Assembly (NCBI GenBank): GCA_020697295.1
Contig: JAJFBF010000043.1
Span: 16,684 to 80,683, forward strand
Length of the DNA stretch: 64,000 bases
DNA from: Moraxellaceae bacterium
GTDB lineage: Bacteria; Pseudomonadota; Gammaproteobacteria; Pseudomonadales; Moraxellaceae
Direction: 5' to 3'
In this document: positions 37,506 to 48,034 of the stretch, piece after piece
How positions within the stretch are numbered: the first letter of the stretch is position 1
How the letters are laid out: every line of letters starts with the position of its first letter
The notes under the pieces: generated by a model
The model's database searches: none
What the model saw: only the letters and a program-made list of their open reading frames with translations
Told to the model about the DNA's origin: nothing
Position numbers and translations under genes: made by a program

Positions 37506-38888
37506 TCAAGCCGCCGGAGCCGCCCCCGCACCCGCCAGCCGCCGCATCTGCTGGTTGAGCCGCCAGTTCAGCAACACTGCCGCCAGCGTCAGGCCGACCA
37601 CCAGCCCGGCCCAGAACCCGTAAGGACCATACCGTTCGCCCGTCACATACGTCAGGCCCAGCGCATAGCCCAGGGGCAGGGCGACCAGCCAGAAGGCCAC
37701 CAGCGTGATGAGCATGGGGCCACGCGTGTCATGCAGGCCGCGCAGGCTGCCCGCGGCCCCGATCTGCAGTGCATCCACGACCTGGTAGGCCGCCGCGAAC
37801 AGCAGCAGGTCGGCGGCAAGCTGGCGCACCGCGGGGTCATCGGTATAGATCGCCGTGAGCGGATAGCGCGCCAGCACGATGAAGGTGGCCGAGGCCACGG
37901 CAAAGACAGTCAGCGCGATCAGCCCGACGCGGCGCGTCAGCGCCATGCCGGCCTGGTCGCCCCGGCCAAAGGCATGGCCGGTGCGGATGGTCATGCAGAA
38001 GGCGAAGCTGAGCGGGAACATGAACACCAGCGAAGTCACCGAGAGCGCGATCTGGTGGCCGGCCACCTGTAGCTCGCCGAGCGGACTGATCAAAATGGCG
38101 ATGATGGCGAACACGCTGACTTCAAAAAACACCGCGATGCCGATGGGCAGGCCCAGGCGCAGGAAGCCGGCGAGGCGCGCTGGCTCGGGCCTGAAGGAGC
38201 CGTGCAGCAGGCGTACCGGTGCGAAGTGCTTCGATTTCAGTACATAGGCGAGCAGCATCAGCAGCATCAGCCAGGAAATGATGGCGGTGGCCACGCCGCA
38301 ACCCACGCCTCCCAGCCGCGGCAGGCCCAGCTTGCCGTGGATGAGCACGTAGTTGAGCGGCACCAGCAGCACCAGGCCGGTGAGGCTGATGAGGGTGACC
38401 GGCAGCGGCCGGCCCATGCCCTCGCAATAGTTGCGCAGCACCGCGAACAGCGCGGTGGCAGGCAGGCCCCAGGCAATGGCGGCCAGGAAGCGGCCGGTGA
38501 GGTCGCGCAAATGCGCGGGTGTATCGAGCAACTCGAAGACGGGCCCGACGCGCTGCAGCAGGAGCATGCCGGCCAGGCCCAGCACCACCGCCAGCCACAG
38601 GCCCTGGTGCGCAATATGGGGAATGCCGGCATGGTCGCGGCGGCCGCGGGCGGCGGCGACCAGGGGCGTGGTCGCGAGCAGGATCCCGGTGATGAGCAGC
38701 ATCAGCGGCAGCCACAGGCTGGCGCCCAGCGCCACCGCGGCCAGGTCCAGCGGCGAGGCCTGGCCGGCCATGACCGTATCGACAAAGCCGAAGGCGGCCT
38801 GCGACAGCTGGCTGGTCAGGATGGGACCGAGCAGGAGCAGCAAGGCCTGCAGTTCCTGGCGGAAGGCGGTGGAGCGCAATGGGAACAC
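37506..38888 (-). CDS. MATE-family efflux transporter (NorM-like)
   Basis: LGPILTSQLSQAAFGFVDTVMAGQASPLDLAAVALGASLWLPL...; 12-TM pattern. Confidence 0.92.
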   Translation of the reverse strand: MFPLRSTAFRQELQALLLLLGPILTSQLSQAAFGFVDTVMAGQASPLDLAAVALGASLWLPLMLLITGILLATTPLVAAARGRRDHAGIPHIAHQGLWLAVVLGLAGMLLLQRVGPVFELLDTPAHLRDLTGRFLAAIAWGLPATALFAVLRNYCEGMGRPLPVTLISLTGLVLLVPLNYVLIHGKLGLPRLGGVGCGVATAIISWLMLLMLLAYVLKSKHFAPVRLLHGSFRPEPARLAGFLRLGLPIGIAVFFEVSVFAIIAILISPLGELQVAGHQIALSVTSLVFMFPLSFAFCMTIRTGHAFGRGDQAGMALTRRVGLIALTVFAVASATFIVLARYPLTAIYTDDPAVRQLAADLLLFAAAYQVVDALQIGAAGSLRGLHDTRGPMLITLVAFWLVALPLGYALGLTYVTGERYGPYGFWAGLVVGLTLAAVLLNWRLNQQMRRLAGAGAAPAA

Positions 38889-38938
38889 CTCGATCGGGCC
38901 GCGCAGTCTAGCAAACTTCCCGCCGCGCTCCTTCTCTA

Positions 38939-38970
38939 GAAAAAGGCGCGGAAATCCGCGCCTTTTTCGT
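38939..38970 (-). terminator. Rho-independent terminator of the ExbB/ExbD/TPR operon
   Basis: agaaaaaggcgcggaaatccgcgcctttttcg. Confidence 0.88.
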
Positions 38971-38985
38971 TTCCCTGATCCCGCG

Positions 38986-40041
38986 TTACTGGGACAGGAA
39001 ATTCACGTCGATCGGACCCGTCCAGGATTCGACCTCCATGGCGCCGAAGTTGAAGCCGCGGACCATCGCGATGATCTTGGCTTCCAGTTCCGGATTGTTG
39101 AGCTGGCTGGAGGCGATCGAGGCGGCCGTCACCGAGCCGTCCGGCGCCACCGTCACCTTCAGCACCACCGTGCCCTGCATGGTCGGATCATCACGCAGCG
39201 CGCGCTGGTAGAGGTTATTGACGCGGGCCGTGTAGCGGTCAAAGGCCTTGCGGATATCCTCATTGGTGCGGCGGGCCTTGCCATCCTTGCCCACGCGGCT
39301 GGCGGCGGACGCCGCCGCGGCGGCGCCGATGCTGCTCTGCACCGCCTGCAGCTTGCCACCGCCCGCGCCACCGGCAGCGCCGGCGCCGAGCAGGCCGGCC
39401 GTGCCCTTGCCACCGGCCTTGCCGCCACCATAGCCCGAGCTCATGTTGCCGGCATAGGCGCCGACAGACGAGCCCGAGCCGGTACCGGCGCGGCTGGTGA
39501 TGAGGTTGCGGCTGGTGCCGGCCTCCTCGGTGCTGGTGATGAGGCCACCGGTGCCGTTGCCGGTCTGGCCGGGCATGCCGCGCGGCGCCGCCACGGCCGA
39601 CACGTCCATGTCACGCAGGTCGGCGAGGTCGTCAAACCCGGCTTCCTGGATGGCCTGCGAGGCGCGCGCCTTGGCGGCGCTGCGCTGCAGGTCCGTGACC
39701 ACGGGCTTGGGCGCGGCCTCTTCCGCCGGCTTGGGCGCGGCTTCTTCCTTCTTGACGACGGTTTCGTCCGGCTTCACCTCTTCCTTCTTCAGCGGCTCGG
39801 CCTCTTTCGGCGGCGGAGGCGGCACTTCCTTGCGCTGCATCACCACCTTGGCGAGATGCTCCGGCACGGCTTCGGCCTGGGCACGATCGACCTTGGGGAT
39901 CTCGATGCGCGGCACAATGACCCAGATCAGGAAGGCCAGCAGCAGGAACACCGCCATCAGCGCGCGAAAGCGCGTGCTTTCCCCCGGCAGCGGATCCCAG
40001 GGCAGCGTCGGGCGGACGTAGTCGAGGATCAGGTTGCTCAT
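38986..40041 (-). CDS. AgmX/PglI C-terminal (TonB-like) domain protein
   Basis: N-terminal TM, Pro/Glu/Lys-rich linker, C-terminal RIGKDGKARRTNEDIRKAFDRYTARVNNLYQRALRDDPTMQGTVVLKVTVAPDGSVTAASI-like module. Confidence 0.85.
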   Translation of the reverse strand: MSNLILDYVRPTLPWDPLPGESTRFRALMAVFLLLAFLIWVIVPRIEIPKVDRAQAEAVPEHLAKVVMQRKEVPPPPPKEAEPLKKEEVKPDETVVKKEEAAPKPAEEAAPKPVVTDLQRSAAKARASQAIQEAGFDDLADLRDMDVSAVAAPRGMPGQTGNGTGGLITSTEEAGTSRNLITSRAGTGSGSSVGAYAGNMSSGYGGGKAGGKGTAGLLGAGAAGGAGGGKLQAVQSSIGAAAAASAASRVGKDGKARRTNEDIRKAFDRYTARVNNLYQRALRDDPTMQGTVVLKVTVAPDGSVTAASIASSQLNNPELEAKIIAMVRGFNFGAMEVESWTGPIDVNFLSQ

Positions 40042-40544
40042 CGGCTGCCCTCCTTGGTCCGCATCACGGCAAAGGAGATCTTGCTGTAATCGCTGGCCGA
40101 GCAGGTGGCCATGATCTTGCGCAGCAGCGAGTAGGGAATGCCCTTGTCGCCGAGGATCATGACCTCGCGCTCGGGAATGCCCTGCTCGTTGAGCTTGGGC
40201 TGGGACTTGCTGGCGCGGTAGGCGAGTTCCTTGGCCAGGCCCGGGATCACGTCACCGTTGATCTGCAGGGCCTCCGCGGTCAGCGCCACCTTGACGCCCT
40301 GCACCACGATGTCCTTCTGGTTGACCATCACCGTGAGCACGGTTTCCTCGGCGCGCTTGTCAGCGGTCGACTTGGGCAACTCGAGCTGCTGGCTGTCCGG
40401 GATGTTGGTGACGTTCTGCGAATTCACCAGCAAGAAGAACACCAGCACCGTCAGGATGTCGATCAGCGAGGTGAGCTGGATCGTCGCCGGCTTGCGCAGG
40501 CGGTGCCGGCGCGCCATGCGCGAGAGATGCGCGGACTTGCTCAT
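40038..40544 (-). CDS. ExbD/TolR-family protein (1)
   Basis: RRHRLRKPATIQLTSLIDILTVLVFFLLVNSQ. Confidence 0.9.
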   Translation of the reverse strand: MSKSAHLSRMARRHRLRKPATIQLTSLIDILTVLVFFLLVNSQNVTNIPDSQQLELPKSTADKRAEETVLTVMVNQKDIVVQGVKVALTAEALQINGDVIPGLAKELAYRASKSQPKLNEQGIPEREVMILGDKGIPYSLLRKIMATCSASDYSKISFAVMRTKEGSR

Positions 40545-41047
40545 GAGGCACCTCCGGCTTCGGCGCTGGCGGGGGCGTCACCGATCCCGATGTCCGGGAA
40601 CAGCGAGGCCTTGATCCACTGGCCGTTCACTTCGCGCGGCTTGTAGCGCACGGAGTCCATGGTGTGGACCAGGGTGTCGTAGTCGGTGGTCGGCTCGAGC
40701 AGCAACGTCACTTCGGTGACCGACGGATACGAGGTCTTGACCGTGACCAGGTATTCGTTGAGTCCCTTGAAGTCGGGGCCCTGGGCGGTGGCGGCGACGA
40801 TCTTCATCGGACCGGACTGGCGGTCGGCGACCACGAACTTGTCCTTGTAGATGGAGACTTCGAGCACAAGGGGCTTGGGCGCATCCGCGCCACCCGCACC
40901 ACCGCCGGAGGGCAGGTTGACCTGCAGCTGCGACAGTTCGGTAAAGGCAGAGGTCACAAGCAGGAAGGCGAGGAGCACCACCATCAGGTTGATGAAGGTG
41001 GTCATGTCCAGGTCGGCTTCCAACTCGCGAGGTTTACGGCGCCTCAT
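40541..41047 (-). CDS. ExbD/TolR-family protein (2)
   Basis: RKPRELEADLDMTTFINLMVVLLAFLLVTSAF; 4-bp ATGA-type overlap. Confidence 0.9.
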   Translation of the reverse strand: MRRRKPRELEADLDMTTFINLMVVLLAFLLVTSAFTELSQLQVNLPSGGGAGGADAPKPLVLEVSIYKDKFVVADRQSGPMKIVAATAQGPDFKGLNEYLVTVKTSYPSVTEVTLLLEPTTDYDTLVHTMDSVRYKPREVNGQWIKASLFPDIGIGDAPASAEAGGAS

Positions 41048-41081
41048 GAGGATTTACTCCGGAAAGCTTGGTGGGGGTGCC

Positions 41082-41735
41082 TCACTGCTGCGGGGTCTGC
41101 TGCGAACCCAGCTGGCGGACCATGTTCTGGAACTTGATCGAGGCGGCTTCCAGCGATTCCACGGCCTGACCCGTCTTGGACTGCAGCAGCGAGAACATCA
41201 CCAGCATCGGAATCGCGGCAATGAGGCCGAACGCCGTACAGTTCATGGCTTCGCCGACGGCGGCGGAGAGCAGGTTGGCTTTTTCGGCGGGGTCGGCGGA
41301 GGCCACGGCGGTGAAAGCGTGGATCAGGCCGATAATCGTGCCGAGCAGGCCGAGCAGGGTGGCGACGTTGGCCAGCGTGGAGAGGTAGTGCGTGCGCTTT
41401 TCCAGGCGCGGCAGCGACTCCATCAGGCCTTCTTCCATGGCCATTTCCACGTCATCCATCTTGCGCGAGGTCAGCAGGCGCGTCAGGCCGTTGGTGAGAA
41501 TGAGGCCGAGCGCGGAGTCGGACACCTTGGTCTTTTCCAGGGCGGTCTTGAGCTGGCCCTTGGACACCAGTGCGAAGGTCTCGCCCCACAGCGCCTTGTT
41601 CACCTTCTCGACCTTGGACAGGTAGAGCCAGCGCTCGATGCTGATGGCGATGCCGGCGACGAGGGTGAGCAGGATGGGGTACATCCACACGCCACCTTCC
41701 TGCATGAAGGACGCAAAAGACTGAAACATATTCAT
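41082..41735 (-). CDS. MotA/TolQ/ExbB proton channel family protein
   Basis: LSTLANVATLLGLLGTIIGLIHAFTAVASADPAEKANLLSAAVGEAMNCTAFGLIAAIPMLVMFSLLQSK. Confidence 0.93.
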   Translation of the reverse strand: MNMFQSFASFMQEGGVWMYPILLTLVAGIAISIERWLYLSKVEKVNKALWGETFALVSKGQLKTALEKTKVSDSALGLILTNGLTRLLTSRKMDDVEMAMEEGLMESLPRLEKRTHYLSTLANVATLLGLLGTIIGLIHAFTAVASADPAEKANLLSAAVGEAMNCTAFGLIAAIPMLVMFSLLQSKTGQAVESLEAASIKFQNMVRQLGSQQTPQQ

Positions 41736-41852
41736 CGGGGACTCCTGTTTATTGTTCTGGCTACGTTGCCCAGGTTGTAAGTGCAAAACCGGACGGCAGT
41801 TAGGTGGAGGATCATGCAGCGCCTGCCGCCATCGGCATGATCCGGTTAAGGG

Positions 41853-42176
41853 TTACTGTTCGCCGAGCCTTCGTTGCAGCTCGATTTCGCGGCGCAGGAT
41901 CTCCGGATCCAGGGGCTGCAGGGTTTCGCGCAGGATGGAGGTGGTGACCTCCTTCTTCGGCAGGCGCGAGGGCTTGTCTTTCCAGGGCACCACGTTGAAG
42001 ACCGTGGGCGCTTCCTGCGAACCGATCACGTCGATGCGCGCCGCGCTGGCCGGGGCCTCGCTCGCGGTTTCAGGGGCGGCGGTCGCCGGCTTCTTGGCGG
42101 TCGTGGCGGCCGGGGCCGCGACGGCAACGCCGCCCGCCAGCAGCACCAACAGGCCCACACTCAGTTTCTTGATCAT
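41853..42176 (-). CDS. Small secreted protein in ExbB/TPR operon
   Basis: Signal peptide MIKKLSVGLLVLLAGGVAVAAPAA; 4-bp overlap with upstream TPR gene. Confidence 0.7.
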   Translation of the reverse strand: MIKKLSVGLLVLLAGGVAVAAPAATTAKKPATAAPETASEAPASAARIDVIGSQEAPTVFNVVPWKDKPSRLPKKEVTTSILRETLQPLDPEILRREIELQRRLGEQ

Positions 42177-43093
42177 GATGCGCTCTTCTCCTCGGCGGCT
42201 GCCGCCGGCGCGGGCGCGGGGCCCGTGCTGCCGGGCGCGGCGGGGGCGGCCGGTGTGGGCGGTGTCGCGTCGGTCGCCGGCGCGGCATCGCCTTCATCTT
42301 CAGCCACCGGCTGCGGCGCGGGCGCCGGCCGGGGCGGGGCCTTGTACACGCCGGTGCGCTTCTGCAAATCGACGATCCAGTTGGCGACGGCCGGGTCCGG
42401 CTTCGATTGCAGGCCCTGGTAGCGCTCGTAGTGGGTCAGGGCCAGCGGCAGGTCCTGCAGGTACAGGTCGGCCAGCACACCGAGGTTGAAATGGGCGCGG
42501 GCATAGCCGGGGTCGAGGACGAGGGCGGCTTCATACGCCGCCCGGGCATCCGGGAACTTGCCTTGCTGGCGCAGCGCGATGCCCAGCAGGTTTTGCGCAT
42601 AGGGGCTGCGCGGGCTGGCCTTGATCGCGGCGCGCAACGCCGTCTCGGCGTCGGCGTATTTTTCCTGGCGCAGCAGGATCAGCCCCTGGTTGAGCAGGGG
42701 GCCGGCAAACTGCGGGGTTTTCGCGCCAATGCCGCGGAACAGCGCCAGGGCCTCGGCGTCGTTGCCGGCCTGCGTCAGCCCGATGGCGCGGGCGTAATCA
42801 GGGGCGATGGCCATGGCTGCCTGCTGCTTGACGGGGTCGACCGTCACCTTGGGCGCGCTGGAGGTGTCGCGGGTGGCGCTGGTGGTGCCGGCGACCTCGG
42901 TCTTGGTCTTGCGCTGGATGTTCCCGGCGGCCATGCGCTCGCGCAGCTGCGCCACGAGGTCGGGCTCGTTGCTTTCGGGCCCGCTGCTGGCCGTGTCGGC
43001 GGCCGGGCGCTTGGGTGCGCTGCTGCAGGCGCCCAGCAGCAGGACCAGGGAGACGGCCACGACGGCCTGGCGACGGGGGAGGTAAATGCTCAT
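42173..43093 (-). CDS. TPR lipoprotein
   Basis: Lipobox LLLGACSSAP; TPR repeats (AALRAAIKASPRSPYAQNLLGIALRQQGKFPDARAAYEAALVLDPGYARAHFNLGVL). Confidence 0.88.
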   Translation of the reverse strand: MSIYLPRRQAVVAVSLVLLLGACSSAPKRPAADTASSGPESNEPDLVAQLRERMAAGNIQRKTKTEVAGTTSATRDTSSAPKVTVDPVKQQAAMAIAPDYARAIGLTQAGNDAEALALFRGIGAKTPQFAGPLLNQGLILLRQEKYADAETALRAAIKASPRSPYAQNLLGIALRQQGKFPDARAAYEAALVLDPGYARAHFNLGVLADLYLQDLPLALTHYERYQGLQSKPDPAVANWIVDLQKRTGVYKAPPRPAPAPQPVAEDEGDAAPATDATPPTPAAPAAPGSTGPAPAPAAAAEEKSAS

Positions 43094-43101
43094 GCGCGGC
43101 C

Positions 43102-46029
43102 TCAGTAGATCACGTCGACAAAGGGTTCAGGCTGCTCGTGCTTGTTGTAGCGGCCCGGGGACAGCCTGGCGAGGGCGGCAAAGCTCTTGCGCACGGCATC
43201 GTCGTAGATGTTCTGCTTCGTCAGGTGGGTGTTGGCGATATAAAGATCGAGGGCCTTGTCCTCGAAGGGCGTGGCCTGCTCTTCCAGCAGGAAGCCGTAC
43301 TGCTCGAGCTCCAGTTCGCTGAGGCCCTTGGGGCGCTCGCTGGCCAGCAGGTCGGCGGCCAGCTTGCGGTAGATTTCAGCGATCTGGTAATTCGAGGCGG
43401 TAGTGAACTCCGCCACGCCGATCGCCGCCGTCTTCGCATAGGCATCGAGCGCCTTCTGCATCGCCACCTTCTTCATGCCCAGGCTCTTCTTGAGCGGCTG
43501 GCTGAGGGCGATCGCGGCAAACTCGTCATAGAGGGGCTGGTTCAGGCGGTATTTCGCCATCGCGCCCAGGTAACTCGTGCGCGCGGTGTTGTCGGTGCCG
43601 GCGCGGTCGTAACCGGCCGAGAGCTCCTTCAGCCAGGCCAGGCTTTCGGCCGCGTTGCCCTGCTTGCTGGAGTAGGTATAGAGGCGGTTGACCGCTTCCA
43701 TCTGCACGTCGATCGGCTTGGGATAGGCGGCCACGTAGCGGCGCAGGATGCGCACGGATTCATTCATGCGGCCGGCCTTGCCATACAAATCGCCCGCGCT
43801 CCACAGCGCCTGGCGCGACAGGTCCGGATTGCTGCTGGCGTTGGTGGCGGCAATGGTCTCGTACTCGGCGGCGGCCTTGTCGTTCTGCCCGGTCTTCTCG
43901 TAGGCGAGCGCGAGCTTGTCGGGAATGGTCGCGTTCAGGGCATTGGCCGGGTAGGCGGCGCGGAAGGCCACCAGCATCGGGATGGCGGCGGCGAAGCGCT
44001 CGGCGCTCATGTAGGTCGCGGCGGCATCGAACTCCGCCGTCGCCTTGAGCTTGGGATCGGTGGTGCCGCGTGCCGCGCGCTGGTAGGCGCCCACGGCGCC
44101 ATCCACGTCGCCGGCCACCTTGAGTTTTTCCGCCTGCTTGTAGACGGAGGCCATCAGGCGCTCCTGGAAGCCGAAGCGTTCTTCCGGCGTCAGGTCAGTA
44201 AAGGCCAGGACCTTGCCGTAGGCAATTTCCGCGGCTTCCGGGCGGCCCAGGTCGTATTCGCCGTTGGCCACCACCGTCCAGGCTTCACGCTGCAGCGGCA
44301 GCGGCGCGGGCGGCTGCAGTTGCAGGAGGACGCCGGCGGTCTTCATCGCGCCCGGCAGGTCCTTGCGCGCCAGTTGGTCGTTGGTCAGGCCCTGCAGCAG
44401 CACGGCCGCGTTCTTGTCGGCCGGGAAAGTCTTGGCGAAGCGGACCGTGCTGGCGGTGCGGCGCGCCCACCACGCGTTCTGCTCGTCCGTCGTGCCCTTG
44501 ATGCCGGCCTTTTCCTGCTCGTTGTAGGCGAGCAAGCCAAAGTAGGCGGCTTCGCTGGCGCGGCCGTTGCGCGGGTAATCGTAGGCGGTGCGTTCAAACT
44601 CGGTGATGGCGGCGTCAAACTGCTTGGCGGCAAACAGGGCTTCGGCCAGCAGCTGGTTGATGGTGATCGCCTCCACCTGCGGCGGGCTCATGGTCAGGTA
44701 TTCCCGGTACCATTTGGCCGCCTTGAGGTACTCCTCGTCCTTTTGCGACTGCTGGGCCGCGGCATGCCAGTACTTGGCCAGGTCGATGACATGCGACTGC
44801 AGCAGCGGCAGCAGGTTCTGGCGGGTGTTCTCGTCGGCCTTGGCCCAGAATTCGCTCTGGCGGTTATAGCGCGCGATGAAGCGTTCCTTGGCGGGCAGCA
44901 CTTCCGAGGGGAAGCCGCCGTCCTGGTAGGCCTTGATCGTGGCGGAGCTGAATTCCGGCGCGCGCGAGTTGAACGGGTACTTGGCCACGAAGAAGTCGAA
45001 GCTGTCCGCCGCGTTGCGGAACAGGCGCTTGCCCAGATAGGTCTTGCCGAGGCTCATGTAGACCTCGGTCTCGTAATTCTTGGGACCGACCTTCTTGAAA
45101 TACTGCTCGACCGCCTTCGCGCCTTCCTGCTGGATAAAGCCCAGGCTGATGATGTTGAGCGTGTCGTCGCGCAGGCGCTGCGCGTTCTGCCGGGTCTTGG
45201 GATCGGCGCTGCGGACCTTGGTGTCCAGCTCTTCCAGCACCTGGAAGAAAATGGGCTGCGCGGTGTCATAGTCGGAGGCGCGGTACAGCGCCCAGCCCTG
45301 CTTGTAGAGGGACTGGTCACGGAAGTCGCTGCCCTTGTCGCTCTTGACCACGATGGCGTAATTGTCGGCGGCGGCCAGGTACTGGCCGACCGTGAACTCG
45401 TATTCGGCGATGCGGAAGCGCGACTCCACGGCCAGCGGGCTGTTCGGGTACTGCGTGATCAGCTGGCGCAGCGTGTCCACGGATTCGACGCGCTGTGCAT
45501 TGAGGTCGTAGGCCTTGGCCAGGTTGTAATAGGCGTCAGCGCGCTCATCGGGCGTCTGCGCGTTCTTCAGCACGGCCAGGTAGAGCTGCACCGCTTCCGA
45601 GTAATTGACCTCGAGGGCGCGCTGGTGAGTGCCCGGCTTTTGCAGGGTGCTGGTCGACGCTTTCTTGTCGATGCCCTGCATGAACTGCTCGTGCTGCGCG
45701 GCTTCACTGCCGGCCTTTTCCACGTCGCGGGCCTGCGAGGATTCCATGGTGAGGTCGGCCATGCGCTTCAGGGTATCGAGGCGGGCGGCCGGGTCACGGA
45801 AGAGCTTGAGCGCGGTCTGGTAATTGGCGAGCACTTCTTCGGCGCTCTGCGGCAGCACCTGGTCGTTGCGGATCTCGATTTCCCGGTTCTCGAGGTCGGC
45901 AAGGGTGCCGGCGAAGCGGGTCTTGGCCGCGACGGGCGCCGGGGGCGGCGCGCTGGCGCAACCCGCCACCATCAGGAGGGCGAGCGCCAGGGGGCTGAGG
46001 CGGGCAGTCAGGGGCAGGGCGGTCTTCAT
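43102..46029 (-). CDS. Large TPR lipoprotein
   Basis: 975 aa; lipobox MVAGCASAP; many TPR-like repeats. Confidence 0.88.
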   Translation of the reverse strand: MKTALPLTARLSPLALALLMVAGCASAPPPAPVAAKTRFAGTLADLENREIEIRNDQVLPQSAEEVLANYQTALKLFRDPAARLDTLKRMADLTMESSQARDVEKAGSEAAQHEQFMQGIDKKASTSTLQKPGTHQRALEVNYSEAVQLYLAVLKNAQTPDERADAYYNLAKAYDLNAQRVESVDTLRQLITQYPNSPLAVESRFRIAEYEFTVGQYLAAADNYAIVVKSDKGSDFRDQSLYKQGWALYRASDYDTAQPIFFQVLEELDTKVRSADPKTRQNAQRLRDDTLNIISLGFIQQEGAKAVEQYFKKVGPKNYETEVYMSLGKTYLGKRLFRNAADSFDFFVAKYPFNSRAPEFSSATIKAYQDGGFPSEVLPAKERFIARYNRQSEFWAKADENTRQNLLPLLQSHVIDLAKYWHAAAQQSQKDEEYLKAAKWYREYLTMSPPQVEAITINQLLAEALFAAKQFDAAITEFERTAYDYPRNGRASEAAYFGLLAYNEQEKAGIKGTTDEQNAWWARRTASTVRFAKTFPADKNAAVLLQGLTNDQLARKDLPGAMKTAGVLLQLQPPAPLPLQREAWTVVANGEYDLGRPEAAEIAYGKVLAFTDLTPEERFGFQERLMASVYKQAEKLKVAGDVDGAVGAYQRAARGTTDPKLKATAEFDAAATYMSAERFAAAIPMLVAFRAAYPANALNATIPDKLALAYEKTGQNDKAAAEYETIAATNASSNPDLSRQALWSAGDLYGKAGRMNESVRILRRYVAAYPKPIDVQMEAVNRLYTYSSKQGNAAESLAWLKELSAGYDRAGTDNTARTSYLGAMAKYRLNQPLYDEFAAIALSQPLKKSLGMKKVAMQKALDAYAKTAAIGVAEFTTASNYQIAEIYRKLAADLLASERPKGLSELELEQYGFLLEEQATPFEDKALDLYIANTHLTKQNIYDDAVRKSFAALARLSPGRYNKHEQPEPFVDVIY

Positions 46030-47987
46030 GGCTTGGGCGCCTCTTTGGGGGCGGCGGATGGCTGGCCGTCACGGATCAGGGAGACGTCCTGCAGGCGGGC
46101 GATGCTGAGGTGGGCCTCGGCAATGTCGTTGTTGATGCGGCTGCGGCTGTCATCCAGCTGATTGAGGGCCAACTGGTTCAGATAAAGGCGGTATTCCCCG
46201 ATCGACTTGTCGAGGCCCTGGTAGGCGGCCTGCAGGCGGGCCTCCAGCTCACGGATGCGGGCCGCATTGTCCTGGCCGGCCTGCTTGCGGTTGTCCGCCA
46301 GCAGCTGCTGCACGGCTTCCATGCGCGTCTGCAGCAGGCGCAGTTGCGTGCTGCTGTTCGCGAGGTCGGCATAGACCTCCTCCTGGGAGGGCGCGACGCG
46401 GCTGGCGTTGTCCAGCAGCACCAGGCCCTTGAGGATGCGCAGGCGGTCGCGCAGCGCGCGCGTCGCGGCGGTGTCCGGCTGACGGGTCAGCGCCGACTCC
46501 ACCTGCTGCAGCTTGAATTGCTGTTCCATGGTCTTGAGGCCCGAGGGCCCGGCGGGCGGGCCGCCGACGCGGGCGACCTGGCGGGCGCGCTTGTCGAGGG
46601 CCGGGTAGCGCTCGGCCACCTGGGTCAGGCGCTGCTGCAGCGTGCTGACGCGAGCTGCAATGCCTTCCAGCACGCCCTGGCGGTTGCGGTGCCAGGCGGC
46701 CATGTCGCGCATCGCCTGCAGCTCAAGGCTGCGCTGGTCGAGCAGCGCGCGCAGGCGCTTCAGCTGGCTGTACTGCTGGAAGCCTTCATTGAAGGGATGG
46801 CTGGTGAACAGCGCGTAGAGCTGGGCGACCGTGACGCGGTCGTCCGGCACCACCGTATCCGGCACGGCGAGCGGATCGCCGAAGCGGTCCGCCTCGGGCG
46901 TCGGGTTCAGGCGATCCAGCCAGCCGCTGCTGCTGGCGGCGATGTCCTGCTCGATCTTCTCCAGGATCTCGAGCTGGCCGGTCAGGGTGGAGGCGGCGAG
47001 CTTGTAGCCATAGAGCGCCTGCTGGTTGGCCTGCAGCGACTCATAGGCGCGCGGGGCGAGCAGCAGGGCTTCCTGCACCGAGGGATCGGCCGTGCTGCGG
47101 GTCAGCAGCTCCAGCCAGTAGGCGAGGGCGCGCTTGTAGTCGCGGCGCTCGTAGTAGGCCCAGCCCAGCGCCAGGATGGCGTTGTTCGAGAACGGTCCCT
47201 TGAGGCGGACATTGACCAGGGCCTCGCGCGCCTTGTCCGGCTGCTGCAGCTGCAGGTAGTCATAGCCCAGGGCCAGCGCGGCGCGGTCCTTGAGGGCATT
47301 GTTGATCTCGCTGTCGCTCACCGGCAGGTTCATCACCTGCTCCAGCAACTGCTTGCCCTCGGGCGCATGGTTGGCGCGCAGGTGCGACACCCCGATGTTG
47401 TAGGTCGCGTACGGGCCCATGGGGTTGTCGAGGGTGATGGGGGTCAGCGCCAGCCGCGCCTCGTCGAAGGCGTTGCGGGTCATGAGCACGTTGGCGAGCA
47501 TGACGCGGCGTTCGGTTTCCAGCGGCGTCATCTGCACGTCGAGCGGCACGTTGAGGATGCGCTCGGCATCGAAGTACTTGCCCTGGCGGTACTGCAGGCG
47601 GCCCTGGCGGAACATGGTCTCGTTGCGGGTCTGCGAACGCATGTCGCGGGTGACGATGCGCGCAAAGATGTTGTCGGCCTCGTCGGGCATGCCGAAAGCG
47701 GTGTAGAGATCGCCCAGCAGCATTTCCGAGGTGGTGACGCTCTCGTCGATGCGGCCCATGGACTTGGCGAGCAGGATATGGCTCAGCGCCTCGAAGCTGT
47801 CCCCGAGGTAGTAGGACTGCATGGTTTCGCCGAGCACGACCTCGTTGGCTTCCTGGCGCACGTTCAGGCGCTGGCGCAGGTCGGGGGTGGCGGTGGTGGC
47901 GGCGGACGCGAGCGCCGGCAGGCCGAGCACGGCGAGGGCGACTGCGACGAGCAGCGGGGAGCGACGGAGGAAGGAAGTGTCTGTCAT
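46026..47987 (-). CDS. TPR-repeat periplasmic protein
   Basis: Signal peptide, TPR pattern, 4-bp overlap with next gene; ATG at 47987. Confidence 0.85.
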   Translation of the reverse strand: MTDTSFLRRSPLLVAVALAVLGLPALASAATTATPDLRQRLNVRQEANEVVLGETMQSYYLGDSFEALSHILLAKSMGRIDESVTTSEMLLGDLYTAFGMPDEADNIFARIVTRDMRSQTRNETMFRQGRLQYRQGKYFDAERILNVPLDVQMTPLETERRVMLANVLMTRNAFDEARLALTPITLDNPMGPYATYNIGVSHLRANHAPEGKQLLEQVMNLPVSDSEINNALKDRAALALGYDYLQLQQPDKAREALVNVRLKGPFSNNAILALGWAYYERRDYKRALAYWLELLTRSTADPSVQEALLLAPRAYESLQANQQALYGYKLAASTLTGQLEILEKIEQDIAASSSGWLDRLNPTPEADRFGDPLAVPDTVVPDDRVTVAQLYALFTSHPFNEGFQQYSQLKRLRALLDQRSLELQAMRDMAAWHRNRQGVLEGIAARVSTLQQRLTQVAERYPALDKRARQVARVGGPPAGPSGLKTMEQQFKLQQVESALTRQPDTAATRALRDRLRILKGLVLLDNASRVAPSQEEVYADLANSSTQLRLLQTRMEAVQQLLADNRKQAGQDNAARIRELEARLQAAYQGLDKSIGEYRLYLNQLALNQLDDSRSRINNDIAEAHLSIARLQDVSLIRDGQPSAAPKEAPKP

Positions 47988-48034
47988 GGCCCGGGTCATT
48001 CCTGAAACCGCAAGATGCTGGTGAAAAGGCGGGA

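Noticed and set aside
43015-46161. 1048-aa plus-strand ORF antisense to the TPR genes
   Set aside because: Shadow ORF; minus strand encodes clear lipoprotein/TPR proteins.
46110-48005. 631-aa plus-strand ORF antisense to a TPR gene
   Set aside because: Shadow ORF with no recognisable domain.
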